From Christiangramia sabulilitoris (lineage in GTDB: Bacteria > Bacteroidota > Bacteroidia > Flavobacteriales > Flavobacteriaceae), in assembly GCF_007050985.1 (NCBI RefSeq), contig NZ_VHSF01000001.1, positions 186,001 through 250,000 of the forward strand: a DNA stretch of 64,000 nt, given 5' to 3'. The translations under genes were made by a program, and so were the position numbers. The notes beneath the pieces were generated by a model that searched no databases, was not told the DNA's origin, and saw only the letters and a program-made list of their open reading frames with translations. This document shows, piece after piece, positions 46,282 to 54,409 of the stretch. Numbering within the stretch: position 1 is the first letter of the stretch; each line of letters begins with the position of its first letter.

Positions 46282-47265
46282 TTATCCTGCTCTAAGATTA
46301 TCCATCCTTCCTAACTGGCGAAGCATTTTAAAATGTTCCCCAACCGCCGAGACAAAATTATGTTTATTATGATACGGCAAGCCGTATTCTTTAGCAGTTT
46401 CTGCTACTATATGTGAAATTTTTCGATAATGAACATGACATATATTGGGTAATAAATGATGCTCAATCTGGTAATTTAATCCACCGATAAACCAGGAAAA
46501 CAACCTGCTTTTTGGAGAAAAATTACTGGTAGTCATTAACTGGTGACTTGCCCAATCTCCTTCTACAATACCATCTTCATTAGGAAGAGGATAATCTGTG
46601 GTAGGAACTATATGCGCCAACTGGAATACGGTAGTGATTAAAAGTCCGGTAACAAAATGCATACTAATAAAAGCTAGTACCACGATCCACCAGGCTACCG
46701 GGGCCATAATAATAGGTAATATTAATACGAAACTAAAAGATACAATCTTCCAGGCAATAACACTCATTAATTCTTTACTGAAAGGCTTGTCATCATTAAA
46801 GAATCCCATCTTTTTAAACTTTGCCATTCTTACAAAATCCTTTGCGGTTACCCAGGATACTGTAGACAGACCATAAAAAAACCAGGAATAAAAATGCTGA
46901 AATTTATGAATATAATACCTTTTGGTATGCGGTGTAAACCTTAAGAAGAAAGGAGGATTTATATCATCATCTGCTTCCTCTATATTGGTAAATGTATGGT
47001 GTAATACGTTATGCTGTATTTTCCAGATACTGGCATTTGCCCCTATTAGGTTAAGCGTGTATCCTAAAAACTGATTTACCTTCTGGTTCTTTGAATAAGA
47101 ATTATGAATTGCATCATGCATGATACCCATTCCAATTCCTGCCATTCCAAAACCACTCGTAATATATAAAGCGAAGATCATCCATACACTAGACACCATA
47201 CCCGTATTTATAATCACTAACGGAGTAATAAAGGCTAAAAGCATTAAAACCGTTTTTACGATCAT
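46282..47265 (-). CDS. Membrane fatty-acid desaturase (linoleoyl-CoA desaturase-like)
   Basis: A di-iron membrane desaturase introducing a double bond into acyl chains, probably in the cold. The three His boxes are HDAIH (50-54), HNVLHH (85-90) and QIEHH (~270). Four hydrophobic segments surround them. The ATG at 47265 leaves only 327 residues and starts inside the first membrane region. In-frame sequence up to 47394 translates into 43 further residues (NNPKFAQKRASEF, RVNSYFKTNNISK) that look like the family's normal N terminus but contain no ATG, GTG or TTG. The real start is therefore uncertain. Confidence 0.88.
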   Translation of the reverse strand: MIVKTVLMLLAFITPLVIINTGMVSSVWMIFALYITSGFGMAGIGMGIMHDAIHNSYSKNQKVNQFLGYTLNLIGANASIWKIQHNVLHHTFTNIEEADDDINPPFFLRFTPHTKRYYIHKFQHFYSWFFYGLSTVSWVTAKDFVRMAKFKKMGFFNDDKPFSKELMSVIAWKIVSFSFVLILPIIMAPVAWWIVVLAFISMHFVTGLLITTVFQLAHIVPTTDYPLPNEDGIVEGDWASHQLMTTSNFSPKSRLFSWFIGGLNYQIEHHLLPNICHVHYRKISHIVAETAKEYGLPYHNKHNFVSAVGEHFKMLRQLGRMDNLRAG

Positions 47266-47394
47266 ACTGCCATTGGCGTGTTTACTAATATTATTAGTTT
47301 TAAAATATGAATTTACACGGCTTCTAAGAGTCTTGGAAAATTCGGAGGCCCTTTTTTGGGCAAATTTTGGATTATTGATATTTGTACTGTTTAA
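47266..47394 (-). other. In-frame N-terminal extension of the desaturase without a standard start codon
   Basis: Forty-three sense codons lie between a TAA at 47395-47397 and the first ATG. Their translation matches the soluble N-terminal segment usual in this family. The best candidate initiator is ATC at 47377-47379, followed by NNPKFAQK. A base error, a start lost by mutation, or a rare near-cognate start would all explain it. Confidence 0.55.
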
Positions 47395-47481
47395 TTACTG
47401 TCTAAATACTGAAGTGAACAAAACTTGGAATATCCTGAACGGATTTACTAAAGTGAAGAAAACTAAATTATTTTTACATGG

Positions 47482-47489
47482 CAAATGTA
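47482..47489 (-). promoter_or_regulatory. -7 box for the desaturase gene
   Basis: Minus-strand TACATTTG matches TAnnTTTG. It lies about 100 bases before the presumed true N terminus, supporting a transcript that includes the extension. Confidence 0.45.
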
Positions 47490-47597
47490 CAGTTTTATAT
47501 TGAACACCCACCATAATAATTAATTAATTTTCAATAAATTACAATTCAGGATACCTTAGGTAATGTGAAAAGGCTTAAAATCAGCCTCTGGAAGATC

Positions 47598-48056
47598 TTA
47601 GATAAGTTTTACTCTTACGGCATTAAGGCCTTTCATTCCCTGTTCTAATTCGAAACTTACTTTGTCGTTTTCATCGATCTCGTCTATAAGACCGCTAACA
47701 TGCACAAAATATTTCTCACCGGTAGTTTTACCAATAATAAATCCGAAACCTTTTGAATGATCGAAAAATGAAACTTTTCCTTCTGTATCTGTAACTTCCT
47801 CCTCATAATCCCTATCTTCCTTCTTTGGGATAGCGATCTCAATATCTTCTACCTCTACCTCTACCTTCTGGGAAGGATCTGGTGGAGTATCTGTAAGGTT
47901 TCCATCTGCATCTACATAAGCGATCATATCCTCGAAAGATCCTCCCTTGTTGGAATTTTCTTTTCTCTCAAGTTTTTTCGCTTCTTTCTCCTTACGCTTT
48001 TTAAGCTTTTTCTTTTCTTTCTCTCTTTTGTTTTGGGTTTGTCCGGATCTTGCCAT
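47598..48056 (-). CDS. Cold-shock-domain protein with charged N-terminal extension
   Basis: A 152-residue protein. Residues 1-40 are almost all Lys, Glu and Arg (KREKEKKKLKKRKEKE) and may bind nucleic acid or ribosome. Residues ~41-85 are an acidic linker. Residues ~90-152 are a cold-shock domain with KGFGFII and YFVHVSG. The fusion differs from the three short cold-shock genes nearby. It is single-gene. Confidence 0.85.
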   Translation of the reverse strand: MARSGQTQNKREKEKKKLKKRKEKEAKKLERKENSNKGGSFEDMIAYVDADGNLTDTPPDPSQKVEVEVEDIEIAIPKKEDRDYEEEVTDTEGKVSFFDHSKGFGFIIGKTTGEKYFVHVSGLIDEIDENDKVSFELEQGMKGLNAVRVKLI

Positions 48057-48358
48057 TCACTAAAATTTAATTACTATTCGTTTCTAGTTTTAATGCACTG
48101 CACCAACCAAACGAATACCAGAAAAATTTAATGTGTAAGATTATCTTTTGAAGGTTTAATTCAGAGAGAGCAATTGCCAGTATCGGCCTGCATCAAAATT
48201 TTGGTAAAGATAGTTAACCGAATCCGATTATAAAAGATTTATAGCTGAGACTTAAAAAGAAAATGGATCTATAAAGTAATTTTATGGTTTTTCAACTTAA
48301 AAAACCCTGATCCCATATGAGATTATCGTGTGGAAACGCTTTGGTGTAATTCAAATTA
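48057..48358. other. 302-bp intergenic stretch
   Basis: This AT-rich stretch holds the leader of the cold-shock-domain gene and the downstream region of the CheB gene, both on the minus strand. I see no reading frame, convincing promoter box or hairpin in it. Confidence 0.4.
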
Positions 48359-49339
48359 CTAATCGGGGATATTCATTAATTGCCTTAACTTCTGGATATG
48401 CTGTTCAACTTCCCTGATCTTATCTTCATAAGATCTGGCAATCTGTTTAGAGCCTTTATTTTGAAATTTTTCAACCATATCCCGTAATAAATTTTTCTTT
48501 TCTTCCAGAGTCCTGAAACAAACCCAAAGCGTTTCTTCCAGATTTTCATTCTGTGCGAGAAGCAATGCTTCCTGAGAAAATGAATGCCCTACATGACAGC
48601 GATATCTATCGATTTCTGTATCCTTAATCTTCCATAGTGGCCCACCGCAACTGGCGCAACTTAAAGGAACTTTTTTACCGAGATAATTTTCCTTTCTTAT
48701 CTGGCTTTTAATATTCTGGGCTATTTCAGCTTCCCTTCTGATTGTTTCCGGAATTTTTCCTGTTTCTGGCAGTGCATCCTTAATAATAGTATTTAAATAT
48801 TCGCCCATATCCTCAAGATTAACGGTATGATCTATACTCACAAATTTCTGTGCGGTTAAGGGCATACCAGCAAATTCTGCCGTATCAGGATCCTGAATTA
48901 CAGTAATTCCGCCGCAACGTTTTATAGCTTCCAAACCCACGGTACCGTCATTTAATCTACCTGAAAGCAAAACACCTACGCATCTATGGGCATAATGGAC
49001 TGCCGCTGAACGAAACAAAACGTCAATAGAAGGTCTGAATAAATTCTCCCGGGGTCCATGGGTGTTTTTTAACCGCCCATCCTCCACTACCATATGCTGG
49101 TTGGGTACAGCCAGGTAAACTTTTCCTTTCTCGATTTCCAGATCATGCCTGGAGTCAAGTACAGGAATTTGCAATTTTTGATTCAGATATGTAGAAAAGC
49201 TGGAGATCATATCGAAAGATGTGTGCACGACCACAAGAAAAGATGCGTCAACATCTGAAGTAAAGTTTTTTAAGACGGTCTCTACCGCTATTCTTCCTCC
49301 AGCTGAAGCTCCAATAAGAATAATGCGATGTTCTTTCAT
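48359..49339 (-). CDS. CheB-type methylesterase with zinc-finger-like insert
   Basis: A 326-residue protein. Residues 1-190 are the CheB methylesterase domain without a receiver: catalytic Ser12 in GASAGG, His near VVHTS, and Asp in LSGRLNDGT. Residues ~200-326 contain SCASCGGPLW and YRCHVGHSFS, a CxxC...C-H zinc-ribbon-like element, then a coiled-coil tail. In classical systems CheB removes methyl groups from chemoreceptors. No motility or receptor gene is in this window, so a non-chemotactic role is likely. Dodecin and UspA genes precede it on the same strand. Confidence 0.85.
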   Translation of the reverse strand: MKEHRIILIGASAGGRIAVETVLKNFTSDVDASFLVVVHTSFDMISSFSTYLNQKLQIPVLDSRHDLEIEKGKVYLAVPNQHMVVEDGRLKNTHGPRENLFRPSIDVLFRSAAVHYAHRCVGVLLSGRLNDGTVGLEAIKRCGGITVIQDPDTAEFAGMPLTAQKFVSIDHTVNLEDMGEYLNTIIKDALPETGKIPETIRREAEIAQNIKSQIRKENYLGKKVPLSCASCGGPLWKIKDTEIDRYRCHVGHSFSQEALLLAQNENLEETLWVCFRTLEEKKNLLRDMVEKFQNKGSKQIARSYEDKIREVEQHIQKLRQLMNIPD

Positions 49340-49353
49340 TTTTTATTTTCTTA

Positions 49354-49384
49354 TAAAAAAAGCCGGTATTTCTACCAGCCTTTC
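49354..49384 (-). terminator. Terminator after dodecin
   Basis: On the minus strand GCTGGTA pairs with TACCGGC (one G-U) around a 4-base loop, with a T run behind it, 20 bases after the dodecin stop and just before the CheB start. Confidence 0.6.
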
Positions 49385-49404
49385 AAAATTATTTGCTACA
49401 AATT

Positions 49405-49608
49405 CTAACTATCCTTTTCGAAAGATATTTTAGCATTTACAGCGTAAGAAGTAATTGCGTCACCGGAGACATGAGCTTTCATTTCCTTGATATAGACAGA
49501 CCTGATATTCTTTACGGATTTGGCGGCTTCTTTAACGGCATTTTTTGTAGCATCGTCAAAACTTTTTTCTGAAGAAGCAATAACTTCGATCACTTTTACT
49601 ATTCCCAT
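49405..49608 (-). CDS. Dodecin
   Basis: A 67-residue flavin-binding storage protein that forms dodecamers. It shows the helix-strand pattern KVIEVIASSEKSFDDATKNAV, KNIRSVYIKEMKAHV and the final strand YAVNAKISFE. The family's usual Trp that stacks on the flavin is replaced in this sequence by Tyr/Ile positions (SVYIKEM), so flavin affinity may differ. Confidence 0.88.
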   Translation of the reverse strand: MGIVKVIEVIASSEKSFDDATKNAVKEAAKSVKNIRSVYIKEMKAHVSGDAITSYAVNAKISFEKDS

Positions 49609-49718
49609 AATTTAAAAATTTAGATGTAAAAAATATTTTCACCTGAATTTACCTATTACAATATTGTATTTCAAATCATTAACACAACATTATAAGATCG
49701 AAAAGTAATCGCATCTGC

Positions 49719-50180
49719 TCATGCCTCTTTTACTGGTATTAAATAAACAGGAATTTTTGTGCGTTCAAGAATTCTGCTGGCCGTGGTACCCATTAATACT
49801 TTTTCAAGGACCGAGTGGCTGTGAGTTCCCAAAACTAGCAGATCTGCATTCCATTCTTTTGAATAAGTAAGAATAGCCGAAGAAGTCGGGCCTTCTGCCA
49901 GATGTGTGGTTACCCCCGGATCCTCCAAATGTTCAGCTGCGGTTAAAAGGAATTTCTTAGCAACTTCTCTAAGTTCAGAAATTACATTAAGATCCACCTG
50001 CATTTCATTATAGCCTTCAAATCCCATAAAATTAGGATAATTGATCCCATAGTAACTCACATCTGCCAGGACATGGATTAGGCAGACCTGTGCTCCTAAT
50101 TTTTTGGCCAGGTTATAACCTTCCTGGACTACTTTTTCTGATCTTGGATTATAATCCACCCCTATTAAAACCCGTTTCAT
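49719..50180 (-). CDS. Universal stress protein UspA family
   Basis: A 153-residue single Usp domain with the ATP-binding motif G-x2-G-x9-G(S/T) visible as GTHSHSVLEKVLMGTTASRI (~117-136), and VLIGVDYNPRS at the N terminus. It is expected to be cytosolic and stress-inducible. It lies between a cupin gene and dodecin on the same strand. Confidence 0.92.
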   Translation of the reverse strand: MKRVLIGVDYNPRSEKVVQEGYNLAKKLGAQVCLIHVLADVSYYGINYPNFMGFEGYNEMQVDLNVISELREVAKKFLLTAAEHLEDPGVTTHLAEGPTSSAILTYSKEWNADLLVLGTHSHSVLEKVLMGTTASRILERTKIPVYLIPVKEA

Positions 50181-50232
50181 ATTTTATATGTCTTGATTAT
50201 TACATCAAGTTAATCAAAATAGTGATAAGATA

Positions 50233-50691
50233 TTAATCAGGGCTACCTTCCATGGCATCTACTGCCCCTATAAAAGCTATGAATAATACACAAGGTCCGG
50301 CATCTTTACACCTGGCTGTATGTGCTTTCCTCGCCGGACCGTAGGCATAGGTTCCCGGTTTTAATTGCTGTGTCTCTTCACCTTCATAAGTAACATCCAT
50401 TTCTCCGGATAACAGGACCATGCGTTCAGCTGAATTGTGCCAATGCAACGGAATATCTGTATTTGCGGGTACTTTGAAAAGAACATCTGCATTGCCGGCA
50501 TTTGGATCACCATGCAAGACACTAATATTGCAACCTACTGGCATAAACTCAGGGCAGCCTCCCCATTCCAGAGAACTGTCATAGATGTCTATGGCCAAAG
50601 AAGACTCCTGTGAATAAGAATCAATTGTAAAGAACAGGGAAATTAGCATTCCCAGGAACACGTGTTTCAAGTTGTAAAGGAAAGTTTTCAT
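50233..50691 (-). CDS. Secreted cupin-domain protein
   Basis: A 152-residue protein with a signal peptide ending at ~27 (SYSQES). The cupin core carries the metal ligands HWHNSAERM (~83-91) with His, His and Glu, and the second motif GTYAYGPARKAH (~112-123). The extra Cys pairs (CPEFMPVGC, CKDAGPC) fit disulfides in the periplasm. Ligand or enzyme function unknown. Confidence 0.75.
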   Translation of the reverse strand: MKTFLYNLKHVFLGMLISLFFTIDSYSQESSLAIDIYDSSLEWGGCPEFMPVGCNISVLHGDPNAGNADVLFKVPANTDIPLHWHNSAERMVLLSGEMDVTYEGEETQQLKPGTYAYGPARKAHTARCKDAGPCVLFIAFIGAVDAMEGSPD

Positions 50692-50932
50692 ATTAAATAA
50701 ATTAAAGTGACAGTAATTGAAATCATCATTTCAGGTATTTGATCTGCCAGTTAGAAATTAAAGTAAGTTACCCTTCTCACTGTTAGAATTAAATAGGTAT
50801 AAACATGTAATTTTATTTTAGAGAGAATTGCGAAAACCATGACCATTGTCATTTTAATTTACCCCTTATTTCTTCAGTTTTGACTGTGTAATAATTATCT
50901 TTAATAAGGCAATCCAATTAAATTTAAGAGTC

Positions 50933-51389
50933 ATGAAAACTACAAGAGAAGCAGCCAGAGAAGCGAGTCATAAAAATCTTGTTCAGGTTCTAACAGATCT
51001 TCTGGAAAAGAATTATGATGCAGAAAAAGGATATAAGAAAGCTATTGAGCACACGAGTAATCAAGATCTTAAAGAGTTTTTAAAAAAACAGGCATTACAG
51101 CGCAATCATTTTGCTACTGAAATTGACAAGCACATACATTTACTAAATGAGCACCCTTGCTGGTATTCATAGACTCTGGATAGACGTAAAAGCTACCTGG
51201 AGTAAAAAAGATGATGAAGCTATTCTGGAAGAATGTATACGTGGTGAGAAATCCAGTCTGAAAGAATACCAGGAAAAAATAGATAACAATCTTTTAACCC
51301 CGGAAATTAAAACTATGCTGGAGATGCAAAGGGATAAGATTGCAAAAACGATTAGGCAGATCAAAATTCTAGAAGATCTTAAAGCTTAA
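50933..51389 (+). pseudogene. DUF2383 (PA2169 family) four-helix-bundle gene split by a frame change
   Basis: Two overlapping frames together cover one DUF2383 protein. The first, 50933-51172, gives the N-terminal helix pair (ASHKNLVQVLTDLLEKNYD ... LKEFLKKQALQRNHFA) and stops after HLLNEHPCWYS. The second, 51147-51389 in the next frame, begins MSTLAGIHRLWIDVKATW and continues to KILEDLKA, the family's normal C-terminal half. A few bases appear to be lost near 51147-51170, where homologues have a short Gly/Ser-rich linker. Either the gene is broken, or two half-proteins are made by coupled translation. Confidence 0.75.
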
Positions 51390-51396
51390 AAATAAA

Positions 51397-51419
51397 CAGC
51401 CGGTCAATTAAACCGGCTG
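51397..51419. terminator. Bidirectional terminator between convergent genes
   Basis: CAGCCGGT and its exact complement flank a 7-base loop, with A-rich and T-rich sides, 8 bases after the DUF2383 stop and 22 before the minus-strand stop at 51441. Confidence 0.8.
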
Positions 51420-51440
51420 AAATTTTATATAATTAGGAAA

Positions 51441-52061
51441 TTAATTCTTTACTACGATCAACTCTGCCTTGGCGCCCGTTAAAAGGTTCCATTCTTTCAC
51501 TGCTATCTGCTCCCCTTTCTCGCTTAGCACCCGTAATTCGGCAGTATTGGGACCAGAACTTCCCTGGTTCAAAGCTACGAACTGAATGCTGTTAAAGCCA
51601 TCCTGTAAAGTAACCAGTATCGGCTGAAACCCGGCATGAAGACTCACACTTGCTGCAACCATTTCCCCGTTTACAAAGATCTGCACCTTGTCACCATCAA
51701 TATACTGATGATCCCGGCAATAAACTTCTACAAACCTGCCTTTGGTGACAACATTCCCAAGGCTTTGGTCCCGGCGGTATTCCTCTTTAATTTCCTTATC
51801 CTTGCTCCATTTCTTTTTGATCACATCGGCTTCAGTCAATAACCCATTAGGATTTTCCCTAAGGTCTATAGGCTTGGGCTTTTCTTTTAAAAATCTGCTT
51901 TCTGTTTCAGCCTCTTCTCTTTTAAGGATAGGAAAGCCTGTAGAATTGGATTCTTCAGCCCTGATGACTCTGCCAGTATTTACAGTACGCGGGATCTCAA
52001 TTTGTGCCTCAGCCGCAAATGCCACGCAAAAAAAATAAACGAATAGAAATTTGATTCTCAT
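51441..52061 (-). CDS. Secreted protein of unknown function
   Basis: A 206-residue exported protein. The ATG at 52061 gives a signal peptide ending at AAEAQ (~19); an in-frame TTG at 52079 is rejected. Its mature part has an extended, Glu/Lys/Pro-rich first half (~25-95), then a beta-rich domain with VEVYCRDHQYIDGDKVQIFVNG and VALNQGSSGPNTAELRV. The second half resembles Ig-like or C2-like folds, but no family is certain. Confidence 0.6.
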   Translation of the reverse strand: MRIKFLFVYFFCVAFAAEAQIEIPRTVNTGRVIRAEESNSTGFPILKREEAETESRFLKEKPKPIDLRENPNGLLTEADVIKKKWSKDKEIKEEYRRDQSLGNVVTKGRFVEVYCRDHQYIDGDKVQIFVNGEMVAASVSLHAGFQPILVTLQDGFNSIQFVALNQGSSGPNTAELRVLSEKGEQIAVKEWNLLTGAKAELIVVKN

Positions 52062-52144
52062 AATATAGGATTCATTCAATAATCCATTATCAAAAATACA
52101 GCCAATTTATTAAACATTCTATACAGAGCAGATTTTGGTCCATA

Positions 52145-52777
52145 CTAAGGAAATTCGGGATTTGATTTTAGCTCCTCTATCTGAGCCGTATGTCGGGCCG
52201 TATGACCAGCCATGAATAATACAGTTTGATAGGCATCTATCTTCCCGAAAGGGAATTCATTTACATAATTACGCATATCTGCATCAGATTCTTTAAGCCA
52301 TTCAACAATATTTTCACGCTGATCTTCAAAGGCTTCCAGTGCTTCTTCTGAACTCGAGAATTTGCCGCTGGGCTGAAACTGATCCTGGGTTTGTATAGTT
52401 CCGCTGCGATCTGTAATAAAACCGACTACTTCTTCATCTGTCATTTTCACCTCTTCTTTCTGGTCCAAGGTTTCTCCGGAATTAATCCTTGCCTCCAGCA
52501 TAGATTTTAAAGCTCCTTCTACTATGATAACGTGTTCAACGATCTCTGCTACAGACCAACTATCATCAGATGCCTGGTAAGACATCTGTTCTTCAGAAAG
52601 GCCATCTACCTCTTCTTCCAAAGCCATCCTTGTTTCCTCCAGGTACTCGAAAACATCTATGTTATCAATTAAGATTTCCTCTGCCATTTGCTTTTCGTAT
52701 GTCGCATGGCACCCCTCTTTTTTAACAAAGTCTGAACTGAAAAATGCCAGACTTAAAAATGTGATTAAAATTTTCAT
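52145..52777 (-). CDS. DinB-family protein with possible signal peptide
   Basis: A 210-residue DinB/YfiT four-helix bundle. Metal ligands are suggested by a His in EIVEHVIIVE (~83) and the pair in AGHTARHTAQ (~193-197). A hydrophobic N terminus (ITFLSLAFFSS) suggests export, unusual for cytosolic DinB thiol-transferases. Substrate unknown. Confidence 0.75.
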   Translation of the reverse strand: MKILITFLSLAFFSSDFVKKEGCHATYEKQMAEEILIDNIDVFEYLEETRMALEEEVDGLSEEQMSYQASDDSWSVAEIVEHVIIVEGALKSMLEARINSGETLDQKEEVKMTDEEVVGFITDRSGTIQTQDQFQPSGKFSSSEEALEAFEDQRENIVEWLKESDADMRNYVNEFPFGKIDAYQTVLFMAGHTARHTAQIEELKSNPEFP

Positions 52778-52803
52778 GATTAAGATTTTAATTATTTACA
52801 ACT

Positions 52804-53172
52804 TTATTTTTTCTTTTTCAAGTGAGCAACATAGGTTCTTAGTTCTTTAAATTTTTGTTCATCATTTTCTGCAAAGACATAAATATCACAGAAAGCATAC
52901 TTTTTCTTCTTACCGGGCTCTACCTGGAATTCCACTATTCCTTCTACTACCGATTTTTCGTCAGAGATGATTATCTGACTAACCTTAATCTCTACCGGTC
53001 CTCCCAACCGCATCCGGTCAAGTGACTTTTCAAAATTCTTCTTGCCTGAAATGGTCTTTTCCCCCACGATCTGCCATGATACATCATCGGTTACACTCGC
53101 CGTAAGAAAATCTGTATTGCAACTTGCAAATGCCTCATTCAATTTTTTCAACAGCTCTTCTCTATCCTTCAT
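52804..53172 (-). CDS. SnoaL-like/NTF2-fold protein
   Basis: A 122-residue protein fitting the NTF2/SnoaL cone: LLKKLNEAFASCNTDFL, DVSWQIVGEKTISGKKNF and VVEGIVEFQVEPG. The ATG at 53172 is used in place of the TTG at 53193, which would overlap the preceding VOC gene. It follows that gene by 4 bases. Confidence 0.75.
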   Translation of the reverse strand: MKDREELLKKLNEAFASCNTDFLTASVTDDVSWQIVGEKTISGKKNFEKSLDRMRLGGPVEIKVSQIIISDEKSVVEGIVEFQVEPGKKKKYAFCDIYVFAENDEQKFKELRTYVAHLKKKK

Positions 53173-53176
53173 TTTC

Positions 53177-53557
53177 TCAGTTGTTTTGTTCAATCAGTGA
53201 CAATATATTACCAGCCGGATCCCTGAACCATGCGATCCCCGGGGTGTCTCCTCCTCTATGGATACCTTTTTCATTAGTGCGCACCTCCCCATCATAAATC
53301 TCAAATTTGACCCCTTTGGCTGTAAGCAGGTCTACCTGCTTTTCAAGGTCAGGGACATAAAAATTCAACACCGTGAATTCTGCCGGCTCATGATTTTCTT
53401 TAGGGTAGATAAGCACAGAGCAATGTTCCGGATCCAGTTCCAGAAAACCCATACTGTTGTCCTTTATTTTCATTCCCAGTATATTTTCGTAGAACTCTTT
53501 AGTCTTATTAATATCATTGGTTGAGAAAGAAGAAAAAGCATCACAGTTTTTAAGCAT
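53177..53557 (-). CDS. VOC-family (glyoxalase-fold) protein
   Basis: A 126-residue glyoxalase/bleomycin-resistance-fold protein: FSSFSTNDINKTKEFYENIL, LDPEHCSVLIYPKE, and the final FRDPAGNILSLIEQ. The second beta-alpha-beta-beta-beta unit supplies Glu in LIEQ as a possible metal ligand. It is followed 4 bases later by a SnoaL-like gene. No substrate is evident. Confidence 0.85.
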   Translation of the reverse strand: MLKNCDAFSSFSTNDINKTKEFYENILGMKIKDNSMGFLELDPEHCSVLIYPKENHEPAEFTVLNFYVPDLEKQVDLLTAKGVKFEIYDGEVRTNEKGIHRGGDTPGIAWFRDPAGNILSLIEQNN

Positions 53558-53718
53558 AGAACTGATTTTTAGATTCTTACTATATAAATTTACGCTATTA
53601 TTTTTGAATATCTAATATCCTTTTGATTCGGGCTGATATTCATTAAAACATTTACTTTTTCAATCCTGGAGTAATTTCAGATGTTTAAGGAAATATTCGG
53701 GTTCTAGCTGGAAAACCT

Positions 53719-53726
53719 TAAATTTG
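53719..53726 (+). promoter_or_regulatory. -7 box for the upp-like gene
   Basis: TAAATTTG matches TAnnTTTG exactly, 23 bases before the ATG at 53750. Confidence 0.5.
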
Positions 53727-53749
53727 ACCTGCAAAACAGACAGCATTCT

Positions 53750-54409
53750 ATGAAAGTTCAGGAAATACTGAAAGAAAATTCTATAGCGAACCGGTTTATT
53801 TCACAATTAAGAGATACGAATATCCAACATGATCGTATGAGGTTCAGAAGAAATATTGAACGTCTTGGTGAGATCATGGCTTACGAACTTAGCAAAGAAC
53901 TGGAATATGAAAACAAAAATGTAGAGACGCCGCTGGGATCTGTCACTGTTGCCACACCTCAAGACGAACTCGTGATCTGCTCTATCCTTAGAGCGGGTTT
54001 ACCTTTGCACCAGGGAATATTGAATTATTTTGATGATGCAGAAAATTCCTTTATTTCGGCTTACAGACATCATCCCGATAATGATGAGAAATTTGAGATC
54101 CTGGTAGAATATCTGGCCTCACCTTCCCTGGAAGGTAAAACTTTGATTCTTGCAGATCCCATGCTGGCCACCGGCAGGTCTTTCAGTAATGTTTTGAAGG
54201 CATTAGAGTCAATGGGAAATCCTGCTATGATACATCTGGTATCTGTAATTGGTTCTCAAGAAGGTGTAGAATATCTTAAAACAGTTTTCCCTGAAAATTC
54301 CAAATTATGGATCGCTACTATTGATAAGGAACTTGATGCTAATGGCTATATTGTTCCAGGGCTTGGAGATGCAGGTGATCTTTGTTTCGGAAATAAATTA
54401 CAGCATTAG
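53750..54409 (+). CDS. upp: Uracil phosphoribosyltransferase
   Basis: A 219-residue PRTase converting uracil and PRPP to UMP. The PRPP loop is LILADPMLATGRS (~131-143), with SILRAGLPLHQGIL (~77-90) before it and the uracil-binding C-terminal DANGYIVPGLGDAGDLCFG (~200-215). The 5' half contains the family RDTNIQHDRMRF motif. It ends 4 bases inside the convergent tamL stop region. Its family closely resembles true upp proteins. Confidence 0.92.
   Translation: MKVQEILKENSIANRFISQLRDTNIQHDRMRFRRNIERLGEIMAYELSKELEYENKNVETPLGSVTVATPQDELVICSILRAGLPLHQGILNYFDDAENSFISAYRHHPDNDEKFEILVEYLASPSLEGKTLILADPMLATGRSFSNVLKALESMGNPAMIHLVSVIGSQEGVEYLKTVFPENSKLWIATIDKELDANGYIVPGLGDAGDLCFGNKLQH

Noticed and set aside
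47120-47503. Plus-strand frame of 127 codons opposite the desaturase start
   Set aside because: Its translation is Ile/Lys-rich antisense of the desaturase and its N-terminal extension; no family features.
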